The position numbers were made by a program, and so were the translations under genes. A DNA stretch of 63,090 nucleotides from Lachnospiraceae bacterium UBA3711 (GTDB lineage Bacteria; Bacillota; Clostridia; Lachnospirales; Lachnospiraceae): NCBI GenBank assembly GCA_002371345.1, contig DFHY01000108.1:2046-65135 (forward strand). The letters run 5' to 3'. The notes below the pieces were generated by a model. The model had not been told where the DNA came from, did not search any database, and saw only the letters and a list, made by a program, of their open reading frames with translations. Shown piece after piece: positions 17,084-25,657 of the stretch (its first letter is position 1; every line of letters starts with the position of its first letter).

Positions 17084-18013
17084 TCAGCCCCACAGCTTAG
17101 CGGGATACACTCCCTCCCGTGCAAGCTCCAGGAAGCTCTCCTTAACTGACGGGATATCCTCATGATATGTCACGCCAAACCACCTGTCATCGGTAGGGAG
17201 GACACTCACCCTGGCTTTCTGGCCGCGGAGCATCCCGTCCACGATCGTAGGCAGCAGGTATTCGGCTGTCTCCTCACGGTCTGTTCCGAGGTTCTCCTTC
17301 AGAAATTCCGCGAATCCGTTATGAAGGGCATCCAGAAACTCCGGCTGGAATCCCCACATGTTCATAGACACAAGAGACGACGGGTCAAGCATCATCATGG
17401 CTCCGTTTCCGTCCGGAGCCGCGCAGCCGCCGTCTGTCTTCACGATGCCCTTGGTCTCCCTTATCCCGGCCAGCTGTCCGTTCTCGTCGACACTGCAAAC
17501 GCCGCGTGTGACGCCTCCGTGGTCGGACAGTGTGTTCTCCAGTATGAAGCCTGACATGCACACAGCGTCCGCGTCTCTCCCGGCGCTCAGCCAGTCATGA
17601 ATATTGACGAAAGCTTTCTTTCCGTAATAATCATCCGCGTTGATCACGCAGAACGGTTCCCTGACAGCTCCGCGGCAGGAAAGGATAGCCTGGCCTGTTC
17701 CCCAGGGCTTCCTGCGGGAAGGCGGGCAGACAAACCCGTCCGGAAGATCGTCCATCTCCTGAAACACATAGTCTGTCTCTATATATTTCCCGATCCTGTC
17801 TCCTATAACCTCCCGGAAATCCTTCTCGAGGTCTTTCCGTATGACGAACACGACACGGTCAAAGCCTGCCCTGACAGCGTCAAAGACAGAGTAATCCATT
17901 ATGATCTCACCGCCGGGTCCAAAGCTTGTAAGCTGCTTGATACCCTCTCCAAACCTGCTGCCGATACCGGCTGCCATGATGACAAGACTGGTCCGGTTAT
18001 TCGAATCTGCCAT
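17084..18013 (-). CDS. Nucleotidyltransferase family protein (sugar-phosphate NTP transferase-like)
   Basis: A 309-residue protein with a GT-A type nucleotidyltransferase fold. The N-terminal VIMAAGIGSRFG loop binds NTP, with IKQLTSFGPGGEIIMDY for the sugar-1-phosphate side, CVINADDYYG carrying the metal-binding Asp, and WGFQPEFLD later. The ATG at 18013 has GGAGG six bases upstream; the upstream in-frame ATG has no ribosome site. The sugar substrate cannot be told from the sequence and no sugar pathway genes are adjacent. It is divergent from the secreted Ig-like protein gene. Confidence 0.82.
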   Translation of the reverse strand: MADSNNRTSLVIMAAGIGSRFGEGIKQLTSFGPGGEIIMDYSVFDAVRAGFDRVVFVIRKDLEKDFREVIGDRIGKYIETDYVFQEMDDLPDGFVCPPSRRKPWGTGQAILSCRGAVREPFCVINADDYYGKKAFVNIHDWLSAGRDADAVCMSGFILENTLSDHGGVTRGVCSVDENGQLAGIRETKGIVKTDGGCAAPDGNGAMMMLDPSSLVSMNMWGFQPEFLDALHNGFAEFLKENLGTDREETAEYLLPTIVDGMLRGQKARVSVLPTDDRWFGVTYHEDIPSVKESFLELAREGVYPAKLWG

Positions 18014-18311
18014 AAGCTTCCTCCAGATGATTCCGGGCATCCGCCCTTTCAAACCTATAATCTGCCGCATCCGAAGCGGATATGTTTCCTATGCTTCCGG
18101 CTGCCGTATGCTTATAATAGTTTACTACATCCGAACCCGGAAGAAAAGTATAAACAACGGTACAAATGCTTCTGATAATATCCGTCAGGCAGCCCGGGCG
18201 AATCGCAAAAATCAGTGGCACGTCATGCGCTCGTTATGGTATAGTACTTATATAAACAGCAGACGGTTTTCAATTCAAGTCTGCACATTGCTGAAGGGAG
18301 ATTTCGAGATT

Positions 18312-19187
18312 ATGAAAAACAATGTGATCAAACGTTTCCGGCTTATGATCCCCGTGCTCATTCTGATGTGCGCGTTCTTTACAATGTCTGCATCTTCACA
18401 CGCGTCCGCCGGAACGGTACGTATCAGCAAATCGAAGGTTAATCTGTATACAGACGGAGGAAGAAGCAATATTAAGCTGAAGATCCTGGATGACAACAAC
18501 CCTGTCCAGGCCCACTGGAGCTCATCCAAGAAGAAGATCGCGACAGTCTCCTCCACCGGAAAGGTCAAGGCAAAGCGCACCGGAACCACGACGATCTACG
18601 GAACCTATGCAGGCTTTACCTACAAGTGCAAGGTCACTGTCCGCAAGACTTCAGGAAAGTATAAGAAGTGCATCAAAGCCTACAACCGTTTCCTGATGAA
18701 CCCGTATGTACTGTACACTGACAACGGCAGAAGGGCCCAGGCGGATAACTTCTGCACTGTCGACCTTGACAATAACGGGATCCCTGAACTCCTTGTCAAC
18801 GTTGTAACTTCAGAGGGCCGTTATCATGTCATCTACCGGTACAAGAAAGGAAAGATGACAACCGGCCAGCAGCTGGGCATCTGCTCTGATTTCATGTGGT
18901 ATTCCTCAAAGAGGGTCATGAACTTCATTAAGTATGAGGCTAACCAGTCGCTTGTCATTTATTCCAGAGACAACGGCACCACTCTGAATTCCATCGCCAT
19001 CCTCCGCAGACAGAGGAACAGGGACAGATATTACGAGTCTGACGGATCAATCAAAAACTATGGCGAGAGAGTTTCGGCAGTGGAGTTCCGCAATTATGTC
19101 GACCACGATATTCTGAACTATACCACTCCGAAGGCAGTGACAATGCATGTAAACACTCCTTACAACAGATCACGTTTCCTGAAGTAA
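18312..19187 (+). CDS. Secreted protein with bacterial Ig-like (Big_2) domain
   Basis: A 291-residue protein with a clear signal peptide (basic start MKNNVIKRFR, hydrophobic core, ASSHASA cleavage region near residue 31). A Big_2-like domain follows at about residues 35-115, with the typical KIATVSSTGKVKAKRTGTTTI pattern. The C-terminal half (CTVDLDNNGIPELLVNVV) resembles a repeat-type calcium-binding or VCBS-like strand. It is probably a cell-surface or extracellular protein; a ligand is not evident. GAAGGGAG lies ten bases before the ATG. A possible extended -10 (TGGTATAGT) stands near 18240. The 298 bases upstream hold no other gene. Confidence 0.78.
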   Translation: MKNNVIKRFRLMIPVLILMCAFFTMSASSHASAGTVRISKSKVNLYTDGGRSNIKLKILDDNNPVQAHWSSSKKKIATVSSTGKVKAKRTGTTTIYGTYAGFTYKCKVTVRKTSGKYKKCIKAYNRFLMNPYVLYTDNGRRAQADNFCTVDLDNNGIPELLVNVVTSEGRYHVIYRYKKGKMTTGQQLGICSDFMWYSSKRVMNFIKYEANQSLVIYSRDNGTTLNSIAILRRQRNRDRYYESDGSIKNYGERVSAVEFRNYVDHDILNYTTPKAVTMHVNTPYNRSRFLK

Positions 19188-19201
19188 GAACACTGTAATC
19201 A

Positions 19202-19510
19202 TCATACGATTATGAACTCGGCAATCAGTACGACAACGCAGCACAGGCTGGCAACCTGGAACAGGCTTGCTCCGAACCATGCCGCGACGATGCCTGCCGC
19301 CAGTGCCATTATCCCCGAATACGGAGTCTGTGTTGATTCTATGATCGCGGGAAAGGTCATCACCGCGAGCGTTACGTATGGCACATAGTAAAGAAATGAC
19401 TTGAGAAACGGCGAGCGGATCTTTCTGCGGATCAGCGTGATCGGGAGCGCCCGGACCAGATAGGTCACAGCGAACATTACAAGGATATATAAGTTAATAT
19501 TCTTACTCAT
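19202..19510 (-). CDS. azlD: AzlD-type branched-chain amino acid exporter subunit
   Basis: Small membrane protein (102 residues) with four hydrophobic segments and the AzlD-family N-terminal VTYLVRALPITLIRRKI motif. It works with AzlC in export of branched-chain amino acids. The start overlaps the azlC stop by four bases (ATGA), the usual azlCD arrangement. The gene converges on the secreted Ig-like gene, only 14 bases away, with no clear terminator between them. Confidence 0.9.
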   Translation of the reverse strand: MSKNINLYILVMFAVTYLVRALPITLIRRKIRSPFLKSFLYYVPYVTLAVMTFPAIIESTQTPYSGIMALAAGIVAAWFGASLFQVASLCCVVVLIAEFIIV

Positions 19511-20271
19511 ACCGCTTCTTCTCCTGCTTCTGTACCTGCATCTTCATCTGACGGATGCGGGAAGAGAATTGCCGCAGCTCCCGACAGAATGACGGTCAGA
19601 AGGATAATCCTGTTTCCGGACGATAGGTCACGAAGATACGGAAGCCTGGAAAACGCGTAGCTCGCCGCGAAGCTTGCCGGAATAAGAACCAGGATTACCC
19701 TCTCTTTTCTCGCCGGGGGAATTATGACTGCCAGAAACATGCCGAACAGAGCAACACTCAGCGCACTGACAAGGCGTACAGGCATCATGTTTCCGACCAG
19801 TATTCCGAGCGCTGTCCCCGCGGCCCACATCGGCGCCGCGAATGCGCCTGCCCCATATGTGTAGAACGGATTTAAATATCCTTTCTGACGTGTCTCTATG
19901 GCAAATATCTCATCTGTTATAAAGTACGCGATCCCGAAGCGGTGTACAGGGTGTGTATCGGAAGACAGCTTCTGGCTGACAGCCGTGCTCATAAGCAGGT
20001 ACCTTGCGTTGATGATGAAGCTGATAAGTGCCATCTCATACAGAGGCGCAGCCGCGGCTATAACCGTAAATCCGGCGTATTCACCGGCGGAGGCAAGACA
20101 CAGGATACTGGCCGCAAAGCCCTGCAGCGGACTGAGCCCGGCGCTTCTAGCCGCGACGCCGAGCGCAAATGCGACCGCAAAGTATCCAAGGCCTATCGGT
20201 ATCCCGTCTTTGAACCCTTCCCTGAACGCCCCGGCATTGCGGCTGTGTGAGGTATTATCTCTCTGATCCAT
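19507..20271 (-). CDS. azlC: AzlC family branched-chain amino acid exporter, large subunit
   Basis: Integral membrane protein of about 254 residues. Family motifs include GFKDGIPIGLGYFAVAFALG at the N-terminus and AGEYAGFTVIAAAA. The central NARYLLMSTAVSQKL and GIAYFITDEIFAI are also diagnostic. ATG 20271 is chosen because GGAG stands six bases upstream; an ATG four codons earlier has no clear ribosome site. With azlD it should form an amino-acid efflux pair. It begins 34 bases after larB and may share its transcript. Confidence 0.9.
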   Translation of the reverse strand: MDQRDNTSHSRNAGAFREGFKDGIPIGLGYFAVAFALGVAARSAGLSPLQGFAASILCLASAGEYAGFTVIAAAAPLYEMALISFIINARYLLMSTAVSQKLSSDTHPVHRFGIAYFITDEIFAIETRQKGYLNPFYTYGAGAFAAPMWAAGTALGILVGNMMPVRLVSALSVALFGMFLAVIIPPARKERVILVLIPASFAASYAFSRLPYLRDLSSGNRIILLTVILSGAAAILFPHPSDEDAGTEAGEEAV

Positions 20272-20305
20272 CTTAAACTCCATTCCGCTGCCTGCAGCCG
20301 GCGGT

Positions 20306-21079
20306 TCATTTCTCCCTGTTGATCATCGCCGCCTGATATCCGGCGCCGAAGCCATTATCAATATTTACAACCGACACTCCGCTTGCGCATGAATTGAGCA
20401 TGGACAGCAGAGCGCTCAGCCCCCCGAAGTTTGCTCCGTAGCCTACAGAGGTGGGAACCGCTATCACAGGGCAGTCCGCAAGCCCGGCGATCACACTAGC
20501 GAGCGCCCCCTCCATACCCGCGACAGCTATTATCACAGAAGCGCTCATGATCTCATCCATATGGGACAGCAGCCGGTGAAGTCCTGAGACCCCGACATCG
20601 ACCAGGCGCACCACACGGCTGCCCATCGCCTCGGCTGTGAGCGCGGCCTCCTCGCTCACCGGCAGATCCGATGTGCCTCCTGAGGCTACCACAACAGTGC
20701 CTCTGCCCCCGGCCCCGGGCATGCTCCCGACGATGGCGATCCGCGGTATCTCCTCATATCTGAAGGAGTCCCCTCCGGCTGTTCTCATTTTTATATGGGT
20801 CCTTACATATTCCGCCTTGTCGGCTGACATTCTTGTTATGAGTATCGTCTTCACGCCGTCGTCAAGCATCCTCTGAGAGATTACCAGAATCTGCTCTCCT
20901 GTCTTCCCCGCGCCATAGATAACCTCGGCAAAGCCCTGCCTCAGCTGCCTGTGGTTGTCGATCATGGCGAATCCAAGATCTGTATAAGGAGCCTCCCTGA
21001 ACCGGAGCATAGCGTCTTCAGGACTCAATGCCCCGTCCCTGACAAGGGTAAGGATCTTTTTCATCTCATCCTGCTCCAT
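20306..21079 (-). CDS. larB: LarB, pyridinium-dicarboxylate mononucleotide synthase of the nickel-pincer pathway
   Basis: LarB carboxylates and hydrolyses nicotinic acid adenine dinucleotide, the first step to the nickel-pincer nucleotide cofactor. The 257-residue protein has the PurE-like C-terminal core: VVVASGGTSDLPVSEEAALTAE, then DVGVSGLHRLL, AGMEGALASVIAGL and PTSVGYGANFGGLSALL. The ATG at 21079 follows AAGGAG. LarC, LarE and the racemase LarA are not within the window, so the pathway must be completed elsewhere or the gene serves another enzyme. It is followed by azlCD with no obvious link. Confidence 0.92.
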   Translation of the reverse strand: MEQDEMKKILTLVRDGALSPEDAMLRFREAPYTDLGFAMIDNHRQLRQGFAEVIYGAGKTGEQILVISQRMLDDGVKTILITRMSADKAEYVRTHIKMRTAGGDSFRYEEIPRIAIVGSMPGAGGRGTVVVASGGTSDLPVSEEAALTAEAMGSRVVRLVDVGVSGLHRLLSHMDEIMSASVIIAVAGMEGALASVIAGLADCPVIAVPTSVGYGANFGGLSALLSMLNSCASGVSVVNIDNGFGAGYQAAMINREK

Positions 21080-21197
21080 ATGCCACCTCTCCTTCTGTTT
21101 TCTCTCCATGCACGCACTTTAACGGTAACTATAACACAACATCATGCTGATGTCACAGCCAGGCGTTCATTCCGTGCCAGAAATAAAACAAGAAGAT

Positions 21198-21273
21198 GCA
21201 CAGGACAGGCCGGAGGGCTCTCATACGCCGCGTATGATCCGCGGCCGGAGAGCAGCCCGGAGCTGTCCTGTGC
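21198..21273 (-). terminator. Long-stem terminator downstream of ddh
   Basis: GCACAGGACAG (21198-21208) pairs perfectly with CTGTCCTGTGC (21263-21273), enclosing GC-rich inner hairpins. On the minus strand it is followed by ATCTTCTTGTTTTATTT. It lies 27 bases past the ddh stop and separates araA-ddh from larB. Confidence 0.65.
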
Positions 21274-21300
21274 ACCTGTTTTATGTTCCCTTGATTCACT

Positions 21301-22275
21301 TTACAGATAATGAGCCCTCAGCCATTCGTCCGGATGCGGGCTGAGATACTTCGGAGCGATATCGAACATTGTCCTGGCTCCGCTCTGGCCTTCATTGTTC
21401 ATCCGCCAGGCTGCCCTGGCTGCAGCAGCGATCACGCTTCCGGTGAATTCCGGATTGGAATCCAGCTTGAGACTGTACTCTATGACATGCTTCTTATCTC
21501 CTGTCCTGCCGGAATATATGACGGATCCCCCGTGCGGAAGCTCACTGTGGTTCTTACGAAGCTCATCAATAGAGATAAAATTCACGGTTGTATCATAGTC
21601 AGAGAAGTAGTTCGGCATCTCCTTGATCTCTCTCTCGATCCTGTCAAGGTCCGCTCCTTCCTCTGCCACGACATAGCACTCTCTCGTGTGCTTCTGGCGT
21701 GTGCTGAGCTCAGGGTTCTGACCTGAACGTACCAGCTCGACCGCCTCCGGAACCGGAACAGTATACTGGCGGGCGTCAACCACGCCGTCGATCCTGCGGA
21801 TCGCGTCAGAGTGTCCCTGCGATACGCCTCTTCCCCAGAAGGTATAATCCTTACCGTCAGGAAGAACAGAATGCGCGTACAGGCGGCTCAGAGAGAACAT
21901 ACCCGGATCCCATCCGCATGATATGACTCCGATCTTTCCGGCCTTCTTCGCGGCATCGTCAACCGCCGAGTAATGCTGTGGGATATTCGCGTGAGTATCG
22001 AAGCTGTCAACGACATTGAAGAGGGACGCGTACTTTGGAGTCTGCACTGGCAGGTCGGTAGCGCTGCCTCCGCACAGAACCAGGACGTCAATCTTATCCT
22101 TCATCCCCGGAAGATCACTGCAGCTGAAAACCGCCGCTCCGGATACTGTCTTTACATCTTTTGGATCCCTGCGGGTGAAGACTCCCGCAAGAGACTGGTC
22201 CTCATTTGCCAGAACCGCCTTCTCAACTCCCTTTCCAAGGTTTCCGTAACCAAGGATACCGATCCTGATGCTCAT
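21301..22275 (-). CDS. ddh: meso-Diaminopimelate dehydrogenase
   Basis: NADPH-dependent reductive amination of tetrahydrodipicolinate to meso-diaminopimelate, the one-step branch of lysine and peptidoglycan precursor synthesis. The 324-residue protein has the Rossmann motif IGILGYGNLGKGVEKA. The active-site stretches DSFDTHANIPQHY and GVISCGWDPGMFSLSR are characteristic, followed by FWGRGVSQGHSDA. AAAGGAGG precedes the ATG at 22275. It starts 20 bases after araA, implying a shared transcript, which is unexpected because arabinose use and cell-wall lysine synthesis are unrelated. Confidence 0.95.
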   Translation of the reverse strand: MSIRIGILGYGNLGKGVEKAVLANEDQSLAGVFTRRDPKDVKTVSGAAVFSCSDLPGMKDKIDVLVLCGGSATDLPVQTPKYASLFNVVDSFDTHANIPQHYSAVDDAAKKAGKIGVISCGWDPGMFSLSRLYAHSVLPDGKDYTFWGRGVSQGHSDAIRRIDGVVDARQYTVPVPEAVELVRSGQNPELSTRQKHTRECYVVAEEGADLDRIEREIKEMPNYFSDYDTTVNFISIDELRKNHSELPHGGSVIYSGRTGDKKHVIEYSLKLDSNPEFTGSVIAAAARAAWRMNNEGQSGARTMFDIAPKYLSPHPDEWLRAHYL

Positions 22276-22295
22276 CTGCATCCCTCCTTTCAAAT

Positions 22296-23747
22296 TCAGA
22301 ACTTCCTTCCGCAGAACTTCAGAAGGTCAGCCTCGGTCGTGTTGTCATCAATGATGATCAGCTCAGTGCCTGTGAAACGCGCGAAGTTCGCGATGTCTTC
22401 CTTTGTCAGGGCGGTGGAAACTACAGAGTGATGAGCTCCTCCCGCATAGCACCACGCCGCGGTCCCGATTCTGAAGTTGGGCTTATGGCGGTACATGATG
22501 CGCGCAACCGGAAGCTTCGGCATGACCTTCGGCTGTTTTACAAGCTCGATGTCCGCGCAGATAATACGGAAATGATCTCCCATATCCACCAGAGTAACCT
22601 GGATAGCGTCACCTGTCACTCCGTCGAAGATCAGGCGGGCCGGATCCTCCTTATTGCCGATGCCGAGCGGGATCACGTCGATGACAGGCTTGTTCGCCGC
22701 GAATGAAACCGGTACTTCCAGCATATGAGAGGCAAGCTCAAGCTCCTGGCCTTTAGTCAGATCGTATGTATAATCCTCGATGAATCCTGTGCTTCCGCTT
22801 CTCTTCTCGGCCATCTTCATAAGAACCGCTGAGAATGCCGCGATCTTGTAGTCTCCCTCAGGTCCGAATCCCACGCCCTTTCCCATCAGGTTCTGGCACG
22901 CGATTCCCGGAAGCTGCTTCAGCCCGTGGAGATCCTGGAAGGTATCAGTAAATGCGCCGATTCCGTTTTTCTCAAGGAACTTATCCAGAGCGACCTCATA
23001 CTTTGCCTGCTCCCTGACAGCGTCAACACGGTCTGTCTTCATGGTATAGCGGGAAGTATACTCCTCCATCTTTCTGTCGGTCTCTTCCTCGGTGACTGTA
23101 TCAATGATCTTTACCAGATCGCCGATGGCATAGTAATTGGTCTCCCATCCGTAGCAGATCTGTGTCTCGACACGGTCTCCGTCAGTGACAGCGACTTCAC
23201 GCATATTGTTTCCAAACGCGGCTACCTTGAGGCTCTTCGAGAAAGCGATCGCCTTTGCCACCTCAGCGAACCTGCGGATATCGGCGACAACATCGTCATG
23301 CTCATAGTATCCGGCAACGACCTGATGCGCGACGCCCATTCTGGCAAGGATAAATCCATACTCCCTGTCGCCGTGAGCTGCCTGATTCAGGTTCATGAAA
23401 TCCATATCGATAGTATCGTACGGAAGGAACTCATTTGCCTGGGTATGCAGATGGAGCAGGGGCTTTCTGAGAATCTGGAGTCCCTTGATCCACATCTTGG
23501 CCGGTGAGAATGTGTGCATCCATGTGATTACTCCGACGCAGTCGTCGTCATTCTCGACCTTTCTCATATCCTCAATACAGATCTCAGAGTTCTCGACTGT
23601 CGGGAGAAGCTCTACGCTGGCCACGTCCTTGATCTTCTCATTCAGGAACGACGCCATTCTCTTCGCGTCCTCCGCTACCTGCTTAAGGCATTCCTCTCCA
23701 TACAGATCCTGGCTGCCGACAATAAAATACAGCTTTGAATGATTCAT
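22296..23747 (-). CDS. araA: L-arabinose isomerase
   Basis: Converts L-arabinose to L-ribulose in the cytosol. The 483-residue protein shows FIVGSQDLYGEE at the N-terminus, VGVITWMHTFSPAKMWI, HLHTQANEF and FGPEGDYKIAA, and the C-terminal WCYAGGAHHSV that carries metal-binding His. GAGG precedes the ATG at 23747. No araB, araD or arabinose transporter is in the window. The promoter carries a palindrome like an AraR operator, so arabinose induction is likely. It is followed directly by ddh. Confidence 0.97.
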   Translation of the reverse strand: MNHSKLYFIVGSQDLYGEECLKQVAEDAKRMASFLNEKIKDVASVELLPTVENSEICIEDMRKVENDDDCVGVITWMHTFSPAKMWIKGLQILRKPLLHLHTQANEFLPYDTIDMDFMNLNQAAHGDREYGFILARMGVAHQVVAGYYEHDDVVADIRRFAEVAKAIAFSKSLKVAAFGNNMREVAVTDGDRVETQICYGWETNYYAIGDLVKIIDTVTEEETDRKMEEYTSRYTMKTDRVDAVREQAKYEVALDKFLEKNGIGAFTDTFQDLHGLKQLPGIACQNLMGKGVGFGPEGDYKIAAFSAVLMKMAEKRSGSTGFIEDYTYDLTKGQELELASHMLEVPVSFAANKPVIDVIPLGIGNKEDPARLIFDGVTGDAIQVTLVDMGDHFRIICADIELVKQPKVMPKLPVARIMYRHKPNFRIGTAAWCYAGGAHHSVVSTALTKEDIANFARFTGTELIIIDDNTTEADLLKFCGRKF

Positions 23748-23794
23748 AATATACCTCGATTCCGGTCTCACAGAAGGTTGTTTGATACATTTCT

Positions 23795-23833
23795 ATTGTA
23801 TAAGGGCAATTCGTATTTGTAAACCATACAAAT
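23795..23833 (-). promoter_or_regulatory. araA promoter with AraR-like operator
   Basis: On the minus strand -35 TTTACA (23818-23823) and -10 TACAAT (23795-23800) are 17 bases apart. The inverted repeat ATTTGTA-n5-TACAAAT (23815-23833) covers the -35 and resembles the ATTTGTAC-type AraR operator of Bacillus. A further ATTTGTA half-site lies at 23851-23857. Repressor identity is inferred. Confidence 0.72.
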
Positions 23834-23896
23834 TGCAATATTTCAGTGATATTTGTACCATATCTATCCTATTAGAATTAAACAAGCATATCCGGT

Positions 23897-25657
23897 CTAT
23901 CCGATACCGAGAACCGGACGCATCTCAGCGGCGGAATCGACCAGATAGTCCGCTCCGTTCTCCTCAAGCTCCTCACGTGTACCATATCCGTATACGGCGC
24001 CTATGCTGTCGCAGCCTGCCTCCTTCGCCCCGATGATGTCGAATCTCGAATCACCGACCATGATCACATCCTCCGCGCCGAGTCCGAGCCTTGAGAGAGC
24101 GCGTCCTATCAGTACGCTCTTTCTGTTGGACGGATCATCCGGATCAGGACCTGTGATGGCTTCAAAGTACTTTGTCATATCAAAGTGTTCAAGAATCTTA
24201 CAGGCCGCCTCCTGAGGCTTTGAAGTCACGACCGCGCAGGATATGCCTGCCCGGTTAAGATCGCCAAGAAGCTCCCTGATACCGTCATAGATGCTGAGAT
24301 TGAAGCATTCACCCCTGTGGTAGCACTCACGGTAAGCCTCGACAGCCTTCCACGCCTCATCCTCCGTCATGCCGCAGTAGTTCATGTACGAATAGAGGAG
24401 CGACGGACCGACGAACTTTCTCAGGACGTCATCTGACGGAACAGCACGCCCCAGCTTTTCGAGGGAATAGCGCACAGAATTCATGATTCCGGGGCCGGAG
24501 TCATTTATCGTACCGTCAAGATCGAACAGGACAGCCCTGTACTTTCTGATTCCGAATCCTGAATTGACTATTCTCCAGAGCACCGCTGCATCCGTCTCAA
24601 ACGGAGCCTTCGCCCTCTTGGAGGCACTTGAAAGCACATCTGTAAATGACTGCCTGAGATACGGCCTGAGCCTGTCTTCATCTTCGTCAACCGCGCCGCA
24701 GCACATTCTGAAAGTTTCCTCGAAGTCGTCAACCGATGAGAAACCGGACAGCTTAAGTACACGCGAAGTCTCTGCCGGATCCGCCTCCCTGAGGTATCCA
24801 GCCATAAAGCAGCTGACCGCCCTGCCGTGCGGAACGCCCAGACCACATGTAAGAGCGTAGCTCAATCCGTGCGGCAGGCTGGTCCCTGTATGTGCTATAG
24901 CCATGCCGCCGAGCATCGACGCTCTCATGAGATTCTCATAATCGGTTTCATCAGGCTGTTTCTCACCCTTAAGTACGGGAACAGACTTGCTCCATTCCCT
25001 GAGCCCGTCCTCAGCTATCAGGCAGGAGATCCTGGTCATGTCCGCGTTCAGCCTGCTCTCATACAGATGGGCGAGAGCGTCAAAGGCTGTATTGCACAGA
25101 GTCGCGCGTCCCGCGGTACGAAGATACTTGCCGTCTATCAGCGCAAGGTCCGCGAATATCCTGTAAGGGATCGATTTTTTGATATTCTTTTCGTCATCTG
25201 TCAGAACCGAGATTCCTGTAACCTCGGATCCGGTCCCGCAGGTAGTGGGAATGCATACAACAGGCACATGGCTGCCGTCTCCCCCGGACTTATAGAGGTA
25301 ATCTCTCCCGCGGTCTCTGTTTCTGATCATCAGAGCGACAGCCTTGGCAGCGTCCATCGGAGATCCTCCCCCGGCGCCTATCACATAGTCAGCATTATTC
25401 TGAACGCCGAAATCTCTTGCTCTCATGACTGTTGAAACAGAAGGATTCTCTTCCACTTCGTCAAACAGAACATGATCTATGCCATATTCATCGAGGGCAG
25501 AACATATATCATCGTACACTCCGCACTTTTTTGCGGAGCTTCGCCCGGTTACGATCAGTGCCTTCCTGCCGTAAGCGGCAAGATCCTTCGCGTGCTCTCT
25601 GACTACATCAGGGCCGGAGAAAACTCTGGCAGGCATATAGAATCTGTCTGTGCTCAT
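23897..25657 (-). CDS. Iron-containing alcohol dehydrogenase fused to HAD-superfamily phosphatase
   Basis: Two enzymes in one 586-residue chain. Residues 1-370 are a group III Fe-dependent alcohol dehydrogenase: GAGGGSPMDAAKA binds NAD(P), PTTCGTGSEVT follows, and the metal ligands are present in NTAFDALAHLYES (Asp, His), SLPHGLSYA and GVPHGRAVS (two His). Residues from about 374 form a phosphoglycolate-phosphatase-like HAD: LFDLDGTINDSG (motif I), VVTSKPQ (II), RKSVLIG (III) and MVGDSRFDI (IV). GGAGG precedes ATG 25657, which overlaps the hydE stop by four bases. Both active sites look intact; the substrate, perhaps a phosphorylated hydroxy-aldehyde, is unknown. Confidence 0.87.
   Translation of the reverse strand: MSTDRFYMPARVFSGPDVVREHAKDLAAYGRKALIVTGRSSAKKCGVYDDICSALDEYGIDHVLFDEVEENPSVSTVMRARDFGVQNNADYVIGAGGGSPMDAAKAVALMIRNRDRGRDYLYKSGGDGSHVPVVCIPTTCGTGSEVTGISVLTDDEKNIKKSIPYRIFADLALIDGKYLRTAGRATLCNTAFDALAHLYESRLNADMTRISCLIAEDGLREWSKSVPVLKGEKQPDETDYENLMRASMLGGMAIAHTGTSLPHGLSYALTCGLGVPHGRAVSCFMAGYLREADPAETSRVLKLSGFSSVDDFEETFRMCCGAVDEDEDRLRPYLRQSFTDVLSSASKRAKAPFETDAAVLWRIVNSGFGIRKYRAVLFDLDGTINDSGPGIMNSVRYSLEKLGRAVPSDDVLRKFVGPSLLYSYMNYCGMTEDEAWKAVEAYRECYHRGECFNLSIYDGIRELLGDLNRAGISCAVVTSKPQEAACKILEHFDMTKYFEAITGPDPDDPSNRKSVLIGRALSRLGLGAEDVIMVGDSRFDIIGAKEAGCDSIGAVYGYGTREELEENGADYLVDSAAEMRPVLGIG

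Noticed and set aside
18014..18311. Upstream extension of the secreted Ig-like protein to 17901
   Set aside because: The extension covers the divergent gene and lacks a signal peptide start; the ATG at 18312 has a ribosome site and a proper signal peptide.
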